From: Patagioenas fasciata
Lineage: Eukaryota > Chordata > Aves > Columbiformes > Columbidae
Assembly: GCF_037038585.1 (NCBI RefSeq)
Contig: NC_092524.1
Location: forward strand, 47,205,001 to 47,269,000
DNA: 64,000 nucleotides
Direction of reading: 5' to 3'
Positions 26,151 through 38,800 of this stretch are shown one piece after another; position 1 is the first letter of the stretch, and every line of letters begins with the position of its first letter. Both the position numbers and the translations under genes were made by a program. The notes under the pieces were generated by a model that worked only from the letters and a program-made list of their open reading frames with translations, was not told where the DNA came from and made no database searches.

Positions 26151-27469
26151 CTGACAAGTCCCATGGGGAGATCGAGGGGGTGAGAAGGGAGCTCCTGCCT
26201 GCTTCAGTCCGCAGAGTGTCCTTCTGTCCCACAATGTGGGTAAGGGAGGCAAGCTGAGGCTTCAGCATGTCTCCCTGATGCCCCAAATCAGTCCTGTTTG
26301 AACCAGCATCTCAGGCAAGGGGAAATTTGGGGAAGAGTCTCTTCAGGTTTGAATCCTCCTTAAGTTTACAAGGCACCTTTGCACAACAGCAGGTAGCTAG
26401 GGAAGGCTTTGAGTGAGGCAAGTGGTGCCTAGGCACTATAGTACCTAGGGTGGTACGAGCTTTGCAGATGTATTTGCCTTCTGATGGCTCCACACCCTCA
26501 TCCTCGTCTGCCCACTCACACAGTCCTTGTACTGCCTACATGGGCGCTGTGCACAGACTCACTGTCCTGCACACCTACGTGCTGCACCCTCCCAGCTCTG
26601 ATGAAAAGCTTCCCTCTCTCACTCAATAGACAAGCCACCCATGGCACAAGATGGGGACAGGAAAGGGCTTCTGGGCTGCAGCTTTGCCCCTGCAGAGAGT
26701 CAAGCTTTGCACTGGTCACAAGTCAAAGAAAGATGGGTTTAACCTGTTCTTATGTCCTCGGCTTACTGGCCAGCCCCTCCGTGATGCCAGTGACAGATTC
26801 TGCTTCTCCAAAAGAGATTCTCCCTTTCTCCCACTGCCTGAAGGTGCTGAGCAAAATTAAAGTGAGTTCCATGTCTCAGTTTCTAGGTTGAGGCCTGGAG
26901 GACAGAGTGGCTCTGTTTGTCTCCTGCACATGCATTAGCGCGGAGAGTGGTGAGAGCAACCGAGATTGAAGGTTCTTTATCAGAAATAACTTTTTATTCC
27001 AGATAACTTTCTGATTCATCATTTCTGAGAAAAACAGTGGCAATAATAAAAGCAAGTGCAAACCAAGCCTGTAGGCACTGGATCTGCAGTGATGAACAAC
27101 TAAAAGACACCTTCAGCAGAACTGGAGGGAAAGCTGCTCAGAACCAATCTAGCATTCACTCCCACCTCCCTCATTCTTCTGTCATGACTACTGAGAATAA
27201 AAATCCTTGAATATTCCCTCAACTCATCAATTTAAAATAGACTGAGCCTTGCAAGAGAGGAAAGTGACCCAGCTTGGATTTTATCTTTAAATAATCAGAC
27301 AGTGTTTTCTCCATATTTTAACAGCTTACATCAAAATAGTAAAAAAAAAAAAAAAAAAATTACAGGGAAACCGTTTCATGTAATGAAATACTCCTAGACT
27401 GCAGGGCCTGCATCTCCTGAAAGACATTAATCCTGCCTGCTTGGGAAACAGCATAAGCTGCAGCCAAAA
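26151..27469. other. Intergenic sequence between the ZDHHC22 island and the homopurine array
   Basis: Unique sequence without a recognised gene. A plus-strand donor-like ggtaag lies near 26238, but no partner exon is visible. It ends in the poly(A) run and the purine array. Confidence 0.55.
27341..27359 (+). repeat. Poly(A) run, about 19 nt
   Basis: An uninterrupted A run follows acatcaaaatagt and precedes ttacaggg. It could be the tail of an unrecognised retroposed insert or simple slippage. No source element is evident to its left. Confidence 0.9.
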
Positions 27470-27906
27470 GGGAGGAAGGGAAGGAGGAAGGGAAAGGGAA
27501 AGGGAAGGAGGAAGGGAAAGGGAAAGGGAAAGGGGAAGGGGAAGGGGAAGGGGAAGGGGAAGGGGAAGGGGAAGGGGAAGGGGAAGGGAGAGGAGAGGAG
27601 AGGAGAGGAGAGGAGAGGAGAGGAGAGGAGAGGAGAGGAGAGGAGAGGAGAGGAGAGGAGAGGAGAGGAGAGGAGAGGAGAGGAGAGGAGAGGAGAGGAG
27701 AGGAGAGGAGAGGAGAGGAAAGGAGAGGAAAGGAAAGGAAAGGAAAGGAAAGGAAAGGAAGGGAGAGGAAAGGAGAGGAAAGGAAAGGAGAGGAAAGGAA
27801 AGGAGAGGAAAGGAAAGGAGAGGAAAGGAAAGGAAAGGAAAGGAAAGGAAAGGAAAGGAAAGGAAAGGAAAGGAAAGGAAAGGAAAGGAAAGGAAAGGAG
27901 AGGAGA
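27470..27906 (+). repeat. Homopurine tandem array of changing pentamer/hexamer units
   Basis: This is about 435 bases of nearly pure G/A on the plus strand, arranged in blocks. There is mixed ggaaa/ggaagg at 27470-27531, then (GGGGAA)n of about nine copies at 27532-27587, then pure (AGAGG)n of about 26 copies at 27588-27719. Last comes (AAAGG)n with scattered GAGAGG interruptions to 27900. Reading frames on both strands are by-products of the repeat. The G4-run block has G-quadruplex potential and the whole array has triplex potential. Confidence 0.98.
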
Positions 27907-29444
27907 CGAGACTGTTTTACACTGAAATGGAAAAAGGTTGAAGTATATTTTCCCCCACATTCTCATTAAAATGCTCCTGCAAATCGATGCTTATGATTTG
28001 TCGCTGTCAAAATACTGGCTTTGTATCTTAGAATATGGTAAAAAAAACTTTCAGCACTGTTGTGTTGATATGATGAGCTGTTGGCAGGATGGGGGTGAAA
28101 TTGTCTGGGTATGAATTTGCCTATGCACATCCATGTGTATATAAGAGAGAGGTGGGTAAACAAGGGGATTAGCACAAGGAGTAAGTGAATAACAAGAACA
28201 GTAGTTAATTTGGAGCAAGCATTAAAAAGTAACAATATTTACTGCACGAATTTTATTTTCTCCTGCTGTAAAATCAGTATAAGGAGACAGCTCATATGTA
28301 TGGCACTCAGAAATAGTATCTCACTTCTCCTTCTCTGGGAGATAGTTTTCCTGGACAGAGTCTGGTTGTGACTGTGGGATTATGTTATATGCCTTTTTCT
28401 GGAAGATCTTGACAGCTGGGCATGACCAACACCTGTAAGTACAATTTGTTGTTGTTATTACCTACTATGCAGATGTTTTCCAAAAATCAGCACAGCATAC
28501 TGCAGACAGTCTATCTCATGCCAGCCAGCCTTGATGTCACTGAGTCTCACTGTTCTATTCTCCCTGCTGGTCAGGCTTTCTCTGGTATGGACTCTTTCCC
28601 AATATGTCCCTTCAGCAAGTGGGGTGGGAAGCCACTGTCATGATCTACACAGTTGTCAGCCAGCTGGTGTTTTCATCTTTCAGTTCAATAACCTGGACTA
28701 CACTTGATGATGACTGGCACATGACAGACTTGGTAGCTTGGTCCTCAGATTTCCTAGTTCCTTGTTCTCAGACATCTTAAGCAGAATAAAATACAGTTAC
28801 AGTCAATGCCATGCCCTGATACAGCCTGCTCAACATTTTTCAAGATCTCACTTCAAATTGCATCCCAAATTATGTACCATTTCTTCCAACTCAAAATGTG
28901 CATTGCCTCAGACAGCCCCATTAGTTTAGTATCCAAGATACAGCTCAATGGTGATTTTTCTCTGAAATTAGTGAGTTAATCTCTGCTGTTTGCTGTGATA
29001 GTTCGGAAGAAATGAATGCTCTCTATGGTAAACCAGGTGTTGCTTGCCTTAAATTATCACTTAAATAAAAGCCTTATGAAGTTTTTGTGGTTTTTGTTTT
29101 TTGTTTTTTTTTTTCCCTTTCTTTTTCCAGTCAGTTAGCTTTCAAAATGTGAACACCCACAATGTCTGGAGAGGTTTCCTGTTTGGTTAGGTAAAGTTGA
29201 ATGGCCATGAAACATAGCAGGCAAGGCCTGATGTCTTCAGTTTAGCAGTGAAACAAATATAGCATGGTTGGCAGCAGAGCTGTGTGCCTTTATGGTGACC
29301 AGCTTCCAATCTACCTCATTGGAGACACCAACACTGAGAGGAAAAGAAAGGTCAGTTCTTTCTTAATACAGCTCTGGGTTATACTACTGAGGTTGTCAGG
29401 ATGGACCTGATCTTGCTGAAACAGTAAACTAGTGCTAACTCACT
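27907..29444. other. Intergenic sequence, nothing distinct seen
   Basis: Unique sequence of moderate AT content. The only low-complexity patch is a T-rich tract at about 29085-29115. Confidence 0.55.
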
Positions 29445-29830
29445 CAGAGTGAGAAATGACCTTCAGAGGCCAACTCCACCATCTTTCCTAGTTTCTCTGC
29501 ATCCTTACCCAAGTATACCTGTCTCTTGTAGATAAGAGTCTAGTCAGGTCCTGAAGATCTCTGGCAATGGAGATTCTTCACCACCCCCAGGCCATCCATT
29601 CAGTTAATTGTTATCCTTTCGGAGTATTTCTTCATGCCCAACTTGACACTCCCTTGGAGCAATATAAGGCCTTAGTCCCTGTCACATGCCCAGTAGATAC
29701 AGAGAACAGATAAATCCTTTCATTTGCAGTCTTTTACATACTTTAAAGTGGCTACTGTGTCATACCTAGATGATGTCACCCTATTTCCTCAATCTTTCCT
29801 CTTGGGTTGTGTTTTGCAAAATTCCAAAAG
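29445..29830 (-). mobile_element. Old CR1 LINE fragment, minus orientation
   Basis: The plus strand carries degraded CR1 3'-region signatures in order: gaaatgaccttcagaggcc near 29452, gtcctgaagatctctggcaatggagattcttc near 29550, a segment like the CR1 'gtatttcttcatgcccaacttgaca' part near 29622, and later gtggctactgtgtcatacctagatgatg. There is no usable reading frame. The subfamily is unknown and the ends are approximate. Confidence 0.5.
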
Positions 29831-31636
29831 ACTGAAGGACCTGGATTATTGTGTCTGTCATTCAAGCACCTGAGACCTGAGGGGCACCCGGCACTGAGGT
29901 CAGGTAGACTGACAACATAGTTTTAAGTAGCCAGGTTTTAATCATTTTGACCTACATTGCCAGTTGTGCTGCATCAGTTAGGTTGGGCGTTTTGGTGAGG
30001 AGGACACTTATTAACAATGGAAGAGGTGGTAACTAAACAGTTGACAGATGGTCATAACTTTAGCACACTGTCAAGTGCATGCTGTATCTGAATTTATGAC
30101 TTAAGCTACTGAACCTCTTTTTCAACTCCCATCTGGCCAGCCTTCACTTGCCCTCCTTTTCTCCTTCCTTCAAGGACAGTGTTGAGAAAGAGAGGGGTTT
30201 TGTACAGCCCTACCTTCTTCCTCAGTGTGCCAAGCCTTCCCCAGGCTGATACTGCTTTCTCATTATAAACCTCCCAGCTTATTATTCAACGTGAGACTAA
30301 GCGAGGAGATAATGCTTGGTGTACAAGGTACTTATGCAGGGACATGTTATGATTCAGATAGTGGCATACATTGAAAATTAATCCAGACAGTTCTAAAGTA
30401 AACGAGTAAATAATCTGTCACCTAATGACATATCCATGGCTTATTGTATCTTCGTATTTGAGAGACATTTTCAGGTTAATAAGCCATGTGAATGAAGAGA
30501 AGAAATGAGACTGAGAGGAGAAAACCCACACCTAGAACTCCACTCTTCAAAAGGACTTGTTCTCCACCTTTCCCCATGACAACGTTCCTTAGTGAATGGG
30601 TTTACAGCACTTCAGAAGACAGAGTGAAATGTTTATTGATAAAGGGTCAATTGCCTCCAAATGAAGAATGAATTGTTGAGTAGGCTGTAAAAGATGTTTT
30701 ATGTCGATCAAACAAAAAACACCTTCTGAAAGTCTGAATAGCAACCTATCATGCAGACCAGGCTGTTGTTATTTCTGTCAGAAAGTCCAAGGCTCAGGCA
30801 GCTCCAGTAGCGTGAGCACCAGAGGTATATTTAGGACAGGGAAAAAAACTGGTTGCTTTCTAAGGTGTGTCTTAGGGGTCTTCTAAATCACAGTACTTTT
30901 TAAAAATACAACTTGATACCTAGGATACAAGGAAGGCCTGTCCTGTGACTGCAGGATACCAGCTGCTTACAGGTGCTCAACAAGGAATACAGAGCTCTTG
31001 CCACAAAAAATCAGAGCAGTCACAAATATTGCCTCATCCTGTGTGAAAGTCCTTATGTGTCTCCCTGTCCTTCCTAGCTTATCTCCCTCATTCTTGGAGT
31101 CATATAAACATCTATTTTCTGGGAGCAGAGGAGAAAGACCGAATGGCCAACATGTTTCAAAGGAACTGGGATATTGTGTTGTTGATGATGCACTGGGCTG
31201 TTCTAGCTGGCCCGTGTGACAAAGCACCAGGCCTGTTTGAAACAAGTGCACTAAATCACAATTTACTGCATGCTCTGCTGTGTTAGGAAAGCTGTCACAA
31301 AAATCAACATTTGACTCATTTGCTGCTAGTGTTGGGAAACAAACTTTTGCAGTAGAGTAAAGTTCAGTGTGTCAGGGTGTAGCAGCAGGAAGAAAAAATG
31401 TTGATGGTAGGTGGGAAGGGAGTGTTGCAGAAGGGAAGGGCCCTGTCTGTGGTGCACCTATTGCTCCATCCCCCTGGCTCTGCAGGTGCCCATGAGCCCT
31501 GTTCCCATAATGGTGTGAAGAATCTCCCCCTAAAAAGGACCCAAGACATGTTCCTTCAAGTGCCTACAACTGCCCTCTTCATCAAACCCTGCCCACAATA
31601 AATGTCTGAATGCTGTGGCAAACAGAAAATAAGAGA
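29831..31636. other. Intergenic sequence between the CR1 relic and the (AAAAAG)n array
   Basis: No gene, RNA or clear repeat is seen. Confidence 0.55.
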
Positions 31637-31769
31637 CAGAAAAAAGAGACAGAAAAAGAAAAAGAGAAAGAAAAAGAGAAAGAAAAAGAAAAAGAAAAAG
31701 AAAAAGAAAAAGAAAAAGAAAAAGAAAAAGAAAAAGAAAAAGAAAAAGAAAAAGAAAAAGAAAAAGAAA

Positions 31770-31800
<31 letters not shown>

Positions 31801-32225
31801 GAAAAAGAAAAAGAAAAAGAAAAAGAAAAAGAAAAAGAAAAAAAGAAAAATAAAAAGAGAAAGAAAAAGAGAAAGAAAAAGAGAAAGAAAAAGAGAAAGA
31901 AAAAGGAAAAAAGAGAAAGAAAAAGAAAATAAAAATAAAAAGAAAAAGAAAAAGAAAAAGAAATAAAAAGAGAAAGGAAAAGGAAAAGGAAAAAAGAGAA
32001 AGGGAAAGAAAAAGAAAAAGGAAAAAGAAAAAGAAAAAGAGAAAGAAAAAGAAAAAGAAATAAAAAGAAAAAGAAAAAGAAAAAGAAAGAAAAAGAAAAA
32101 GAAAAAGAAAAAGAAAAAGAAAAAGAAAAAAAAAGAAAAAGAAAAAGAAAAAGAAAAAGAAAAAGAAAAAGAAAAAGAAAAAGAAAAAGAAAAAGAAAAA
32201 GAAAAAGAAAAAGAAAAAAGAAAAG
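31637..32225 (+). repeat. (AAAAAG)n hexanucleotide array, about 590 bp
   Basis: Long runs of gaaaaa units dominate. The left block (31675-31840) and the right block (32075-32220) are nearly pure, and the centre carries variant gagaaa, ggaaaa and taaaaa units. Open frames give only Glu-Lys or Phe-Leu repeats and are not genes. The sharp A-rich strand bias could reflect expansion from an A-rich tail. Confidence 0.98.
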
Positions 32226-35200
32226 TGCTCAGGTGGTGAAAAGAAAAGGAAGGACAAGAGAAGGGGGAACTGCTACAAGCACTTCTTCCTGGAAAGCTCT
32301 GAGCATTCTCTGCAGGTGTCTGGATGCTCTTGCTTTCCCATCATCTCCAGCAGACTTCAGTATCAGACATTATGTCCTGACAACAAGGTGTCATCCTGGG
32401 ACTTGACAGGACTCTTCTCCTTGCTTTCATGATACTTTGACTAGTGGAAGAAGTGCACAATAAAACATCTCTTTTTATTTCAGCTGACTTATTTGAAGTT
32501 CCTGAGCCATAAAACTCAAGCCAAGTGAGCAGTCCCATCACTCCCAGGTGAACATGACAGTGAGGAAAGGTATTGGATTGAGATTCCTTTTGTTCTGCAT
32601 CATTTCCGGGAAGGACACTGAAGGAGCAGATCTCTAAAGGAGTAGAGAATTAAAATAATAATGTAAATTGTGTTGATTGCAGGGGGGCATTAAAACCGGA
32701 AGTAACAGGCATGAATAGATGAGGGCAGTCATCTGAAGCAATCTACTGTCAGCAGGAGCATCTACTGCTCCAGAAGTTGCGCACTACTGTTTTTCACAGA
32801 GGTGGCATCTTCATCCTTACCCCTAGCTGGTTGCCTGACCCTCATCTGCCATGCTCTGTTGCTGTTGAGCATTGTGTCAAATTGGTATTGGGTACATCGA
32901 GGCGCAAAAGCCCTGGTCTTCTTTTCTGCTTGTGACATGTCGTGCACACCTAGGGAATCCTATAAATAATAATAATAACACATGCACATATTCATGACCA
33001 AGACACTGTTTACATACTGAATATTCAGCACTCACCAGATGGTTCTTCTTTCACTGCCTCCAAAATGGAAATGACCAGTTACTAAAGATAAAATATTCCT
33101 TCCCTTTCACTACTTCCCCAGGGCTCCTACTTGTTGTTCTCTTGCAGAACTGCTGCTCCCTAGAGAAGGAAGCCTCTCAGCCTTGGAAACAGCGAAATCA
33201 GATCTGAAATATGAAATGTTTCAGCAGGAGCTGCAGATAAATGAACACAGTGTTAAATCAATTCCAGAAAATAGACTTAGATTAATCCTCCTGCCTGCTG
33301 CAGCAGTGCTCTGGGAGAAGCAATCTCTCTCCCTGCCGTCACATGGCTGCTGCCCCTGCCATCAAGGTGCTCTTCCAGTGGGTCTGTAAGACCAATTCCT
33401 AAATTACTCTGGCTCTGCAAAAATGCTAGCTCTCAACTAGTATACTAGATGCACAGCACACAACCACCACCCCAGCCGCACTGCAGGTGGCAATAACTTT
33501 AACTGACTACTTGTTTGCTACACAGAGGGCCAGATTCTGCTTGCTTCATTTCCACCCGCCCCAGTGGGTGCAGTTTCCATTTAGGATTCATTACACAAAA
33601 TGCACTAACAGCACTGGCAGCAGCAATCAGGCCTCCAGCCACCCAGTGCCAAGTCAAACACCATCTTACTTCTTGCCTTTCTGTGCCCCCACATGCCATA
33701 CACACAGCTGCCCAGCTCCATTGAAGGAGCCTGTTGTATCTCATCCCATCCATCAGGTAGCTTGGTACAAAAAACATCAGGCTCAATCTCTGGCAGATTT
33801 AGGAGTTAGGAGTGCTTTCTGAGCACAGGTTTAGGCCCTGCATTTGGTGCAGAAGAAGGGCTGTTATCCCTGTCAGTTGTGTGCCCATGTGGAAAGGATT
33901 CCAACACTGGTCCCTGAGCAGGTTGCTTTCTGTGCAGCCCTGAACTAGATGTCTGTTCAGACCCATCACCAGCCAAGGTGTCCTCTGGGCAGCTCTCTGT
34001 CCCTCTGGTGATGAACAGCACCTGTTCCTGGAGAAGATCTGGCTTGCTTAAACAAGAAATTCAAAGCCCTGTTCGGGAAAAGGATGAGAAGCAGAACCAG
34101 GTCCTCCTCTGAGGAGGCTGGAGGCAGCCCCACATTCACCTGCCTCCAGCCCCCATATGGCCTGGACTCCCAGGGGAAACACCTCTTTGTTTGTGTCCAT
34201 GGGTAGAGATATCCCTACAGATGCTGGGATCAAACACCAGGCCCCTGAGGCAAATACCCATTCTGGGCTGAGTGGGGCTAAAGGGTAGACCTTGGTACAG
34301 TAATATAATCTCCCTAAATGAGCCAAGGAAAAATATTTGAGATGCTACCTCCTTTTCTTGGCTGAAGGAAAAGAAAGCTACAATTTGGTAATGGGTAGCT
34401 GTTTGCCAGACTCCAGGAAACACCTGATGTGTTTGTTATCAAACAAATAAAACCCTTAGCACTGCTTTGAGTAAGCCCAAGGTTAGGCTGATGGTATCAT
34501 ATCAAGGGCAAGCACACATCAGGCTGCCTGAATAAAGGGCATGCTCCTGTCAGATGGTGATTTCATTTATCCCCAAGCTTCTGGGCATCTCCAAAGGCTG
34601 ATGGTGGTCCAGGGCCTACAGAACCAGTGTGGTGTCTGCTGTGAGGGTGGCGCCTTCAGTCTTACCGACCCTCCTCCTCGCAGAGGCAGTGACTGAGTGA
34701 GGAAAACCCAACAGAGGACTGCAGTGGAGGAGCAGAGGACCTCCACAGAGGAGCACTGCAGAACACCTCAGTGTAAAAAACAAGTAGGGAGGTGAATTAC
34801 TCACCTCTGAAAACCCAGTGAGGAAACAGAAAAAATCAGGAATAAATACAAGGGAGAAGTCCCACAGCAGTGAGACCTGGCCTTTTTCCAGATTTTTCTT
34901 CACCTGATTCTCTCTGATTCCTGACTAGTGGATTTGGGGTAAGCAGAGCCAGTACCTAGGTTTACAAAACGCCTGCCAGAAGGAGAAGCCACGATCTGCT
35001 TCACTCACAGCAGGGGAAAGGGGGCTGCCCCATGGATCTGGAGGGGCAGCAGCCGTTTGGAGCAGGGACACCATCACTGCAGGGGCTGCACGGGGACCAG
35101 TGCCGGGAGGAGTCCTGGGGAGTGCTCAGGCAGGAGGAGCCCTGACATAGTGTGGGGAGCAGGACTGAAAGGAGTTGGGACACAGGAGCAAAAGAGACTG

Positions 35201-35339
35201 AGATGCGAGGATGGAAGAGACTTTGGTGTGACATCAAAAACGGAAATAACAAGGGTGATTGGGGCTCAAAAAGAGCATATGGGCGCTGGGTTGACAGGGT
35301 CTCTGTGCAGGAGGCATTGGCTTCCCAAGCACCCTTCCA
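32226..35339. other. Intergenic sequence leading to the small CpG island
   Basis: No coding exon is recognised. GC content rises gradually toward 35 kb. A short aat-rich patch occurs near 32965-32980. Confidence 0.55.
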
Positions 35340-35800
35340 ACCCCAGCACGCCTCCTCGGAACTTCCCGGGCACCCAACTACCGCCCCCTGCCGGTTTTCC
35401 AGAGCTGCCGCTGGCCCCTCTTCGGCCCCTTCGCAGCCGAAGAAAAGCTGCAGGTTCGCGTGTGACAGGTGAGCCTGTCACCTCCTGAGGAGCGGACCCC
35501 GGGGGTTGCTGGGGGTGGGCGGGCACACGGGGACCACCCCCCGCAAGGCACCGGCGCCGGGCGCGGCGGGGATGCCCGGCCCAGCCGGCAGGTGGCGCTG
35601 GCAGCCCGCCGGGAGCACGGGAGCGGCGGGAAGGGAAGGGAGGGGTGGGGTGGGGAGCGCACCGCTGCGCGCAGTCTCACCCCGGAAAGCCCCGCCGAGC
35701 CGCTTCCAGAGGCCGCCTCTACCCAGCTGGCCGTGGTGCCCCTGCCAGCAGGTCCCCCCGCGGCCGGATGAGGCCCCCTGAGGGTCGGGGAGAGGGGCCA
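35340..35800 (+). promoter_or_regulatory. Small CpG island with a splice-donor hairpin
   Basis: This is about 460 bases of GC-rich, CpG-dense sequence, including repeated cgccgggcgcggcgg-like strings at 35545-35600. A near-consensus plus-strand donor, CAG|gtgagc, lies at 35466-35474, inside a perfect 8-bp inverted repeat (35462-35469 and 35474-35481) with a 4-nt loop. It could be an alternative TMEM63C first exon, the start of a lncRNA, or an enhancer-type island. Sequence alone does not decide, and no coding potential is recognisable. Confidence 0.5.
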
Positions 35801-38800
35801 GGCTTTCAGCGCTCGTTGGGCAACTCCCAGTGCAAGATGCAGACACAAACAGGGTCTTCAGAGACGCATACCGCTTCCTACGTTCACCTCTATCAGAGAC
35901 ATCCGAAGGCAGTGGAGCAATGATGAAGGTAAAGCGAAGCAGCAACCCCACCTTCCCTGCCAAGCTGGGATCCAGTCACCTCCCCAAAAACCTTTATCAT
36001 GTTGCCCATGGGGCAGGTACTCCTGCGGCAAAATGGGGGGAGTGGGGGCGGGGCAAATGCAGTGGCTGCACATAAACAAAATCAGCACGGGCCACAAAAC
36101 TCACTCCAGCACAACTGACTTTTCCTACAGTACCTACTTGCATGTCAAAGACAGACAACCTGGAGGTTTAGCTGGCTCCAGCCCGCCCAAAAAACGTGCC
36201 CTTAGGGAGCTCAACAGCCATCTCTTAACAAAATGTCATCTTGCCAGAGGCTGATACAAACTGGACAAAGTGCTAGGAGCCATGTGATGGGGAACACATC
36301 AGCTGAGCAAGAGATGTAGGTCAGTGGGTATAAGGCAGGCCTGGGCCACATGTGGTACAAGATGTGATGCTATATTTTTGGCCCACTGGGTTGCAGAGCT
36401 CTGGGAGCTTGCTTGGCCCACAGCCCTGTGCTCATCTCAGCAGACACTGCCTTGCCTGTGGTGGTTGGGAAGCACCAGCCAGTGATGAGCGTGGAGTGTA
36501 CATCCTGCGGCAGTCAGCTCTTCTGAGCTCAACTTTCTGTCTCTCACAGCACACAAAAGGTGACGGGGGCAGATAGTGTGGAGTGAAGACAGTTCTTGGT
36601 GGAGGCTGAAGATATGGAAGGGTAAGAGAGTGGGAGCCCTGCAGTTGGTTGTGGGCAGGGCAGGGTGCAGTGGTGCTGCAGGGGCTGGGCGGGGAGCACA
36701 AGGGACCAGCTTACACATCCATTCCCTGGATCACCCACAGCATGGGGCTGTCACCATCATGATTCAGGAGTCAAGCAGCTCAAGTGCTTTTGTGGACGTG
36801 GGATGGGAGCCGACCACCGCAACCCAAGAGATACCTCTGCCCTGCTTCCCTCTCCAGCTTGAGAAGCCCCCAGCCCCACAGTTGTGATCTCCTTTGGGAG
36901 GGCAGTACTTGCTCCCCCGAGCAGGATGCACCTGCAGAGGAGCATCCCCCACCCGCACCTCACTAAATCACCACTGATGAGTACTGCAGTCCTCCCTGCA
37001 GGAGGACAAAAGCTGCATCAGATGTGAATTTTACCCACTGCAGTGATTCATGTTCTGCTGCAACATGGTTAATCATGTTCCAGGAGTTTCCCAAGCTTTT
37101 GCTGGGGAGCCCCAGTGTTTTCTCCTTGTTTGCTATATTACGTTGCATTTGTCATGAATGGAGAGCAAAAGAGCTGCTGCACTTGCCTTGTTTTGGTGTG
37201 CTAGAGCTTTCCCTGGGACTTTTGGAGGTCTGCTGGAGCCGTGGCAGAGCTGACAGTTGCTGAGCTACCTGGGAAGATGCGTGAGGCACCAGAAGCAGGA
37301 CCATGATCATCAGTGACCACCAGTGTTTCAGGACTCTGCTTTTGTCATGGGATAGCATTGTTAACCATTAATAGCATGTCATTAGCCCGCTTTTCCCTTC
37401 TAGTTTCAGCTCAGTTGAGTGTTCCCAGCTCCTCCCTCGTCTAAGTCCAACCTAATAAACCCCATATTACCTCTGCCTGAGTGGTGGCTTCATTTCAGTG
37501 CATGTGGAAAGGAGGGAAGGGAGTAAGGAAGTGCAAAGATCTTGATGAATGAAGTTGAAGATAATAAATTATACACTCAGTAAAACCATAGGTAAAGCCA
37601 GTGGCATGAACAAGGAAATAAATTAATAATTATTTGTTGTTGACTAGACTTAAACACTGACCATATGTTCCAGGCTGAGAAGTGGGTGAGAGTAGATGGT
37701 CAGAAGAGCTGCGAGGAGACACTGTGCTCTTCAAACAACATGTGGCTTACCTGAAGAACACCTTGCTGCAAGGTGTTGTGGATGCACACATTTTATATGA
37801 TTTCTGAATCTCTTTCAAGAATGATTTGCTGGTGCAGGAAGCTTCATGCTAGTGAGTGGGAGAGGACACTGTAGGAGCATCATCCTCCTGCTCTGTTCTT
37901 ATGCTCTTCTCAAGGTGTTTTTTACCAGCTGCTTCCAGAAACAGAATGCTAGTCTACACAAATCCCTTTTCTGATGAGTATAGCCCTTTCTTTTTCTTTC
38001 CTTTTAGTCTTTTTTTCATTCTGATGCTATTCTGTACATGAAGGAAAGGCCAACAAGCTAGTTAGCAGAGATCTTTTTCTTGAATATTTTGTATATGAGA
38101 CGGCCTGTTTAGAGTTAATGACTTTCATAAAGGACCACACCACTGTGCATTAGCTAGCTGTGCTGCTGGCAACTGTTTTAGCCGGGGAGAACATCAGTGC
38201 ATTGAGTGTTTGCTTCTGGGAAGACTGGGCATGTGGGCAGAGACACAGCCTGCATGCAGAGGCCTGTGTTTGGCCAGAATAATAATATGCTTCATTACAT
38301 GATGTGCATCTCCCTCGCTGGCTCTCCCAGCTCAGCCTGTCAGCTTTCATCTTTCCCTCATAATTCACTGACATTCTCATTAAAATTGCCATCACTTTTC
38401 CTGCTATCTCTGCAATCAGTCTTTCATTGCTCAAAGCATCATCCCAAATGCCATTTCCAGCTTTCAGAAGGTCAAGTGCTCAACCTGCATCTTCTTCTGG
38501 TCTGTCAGGAATTAGTGGTTGCACCTCCTGATCCAGAAAGGTCATTGCCCTGAGATGTGCAGGAAAGATTTGACTCTGATCCATGACCTCCACTTCAAGC
38601 TCCATATAACCATGTATTTATTCCATTTCTCTTTTGCACACATGTGCATAAGAGAGGGAGATGTATTTTCCACAGAGTTAATGGACCCATGTTCCTATCT
38701 GTGTGCACCTTCAGAGCCACAAGCAAGCAACACAGCACACCCTGGGTTTTCAGAGCAGACACGGGGCCAGGTCAGAGTGACTGTTGTTGGCAGGGTAGGT

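Noticed and set aside
25222-26183. Two overlapping frames of about 310 codons and opposite-strand frames
   Set aside because: Several frames are open at once in GC-rich CpG-island and CT-tract sequence. The proteins are low-complexity Pro/Ser/Arg with no domain.
27427-27966. Long reading frames on both strands (Gly/Arg/Glu and Ser/Phe/Leu/Pro repeats)
   Set aside because: They are translations of the homopurine tandem array and have no unique sequence.
27470-32225. Regular repeats considered as a possible CRISPR array or interstitial telomere
   Set aside because: There is no repeat-spacer structure, the units are not TTAGGG, and the genome is clearly vertebrate.
31556-32257. 233-codon Phe/Leu frame and opposite Lys/Glu frames
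   Set aside because: They are produced entirely by the (AAAAAG)n array.
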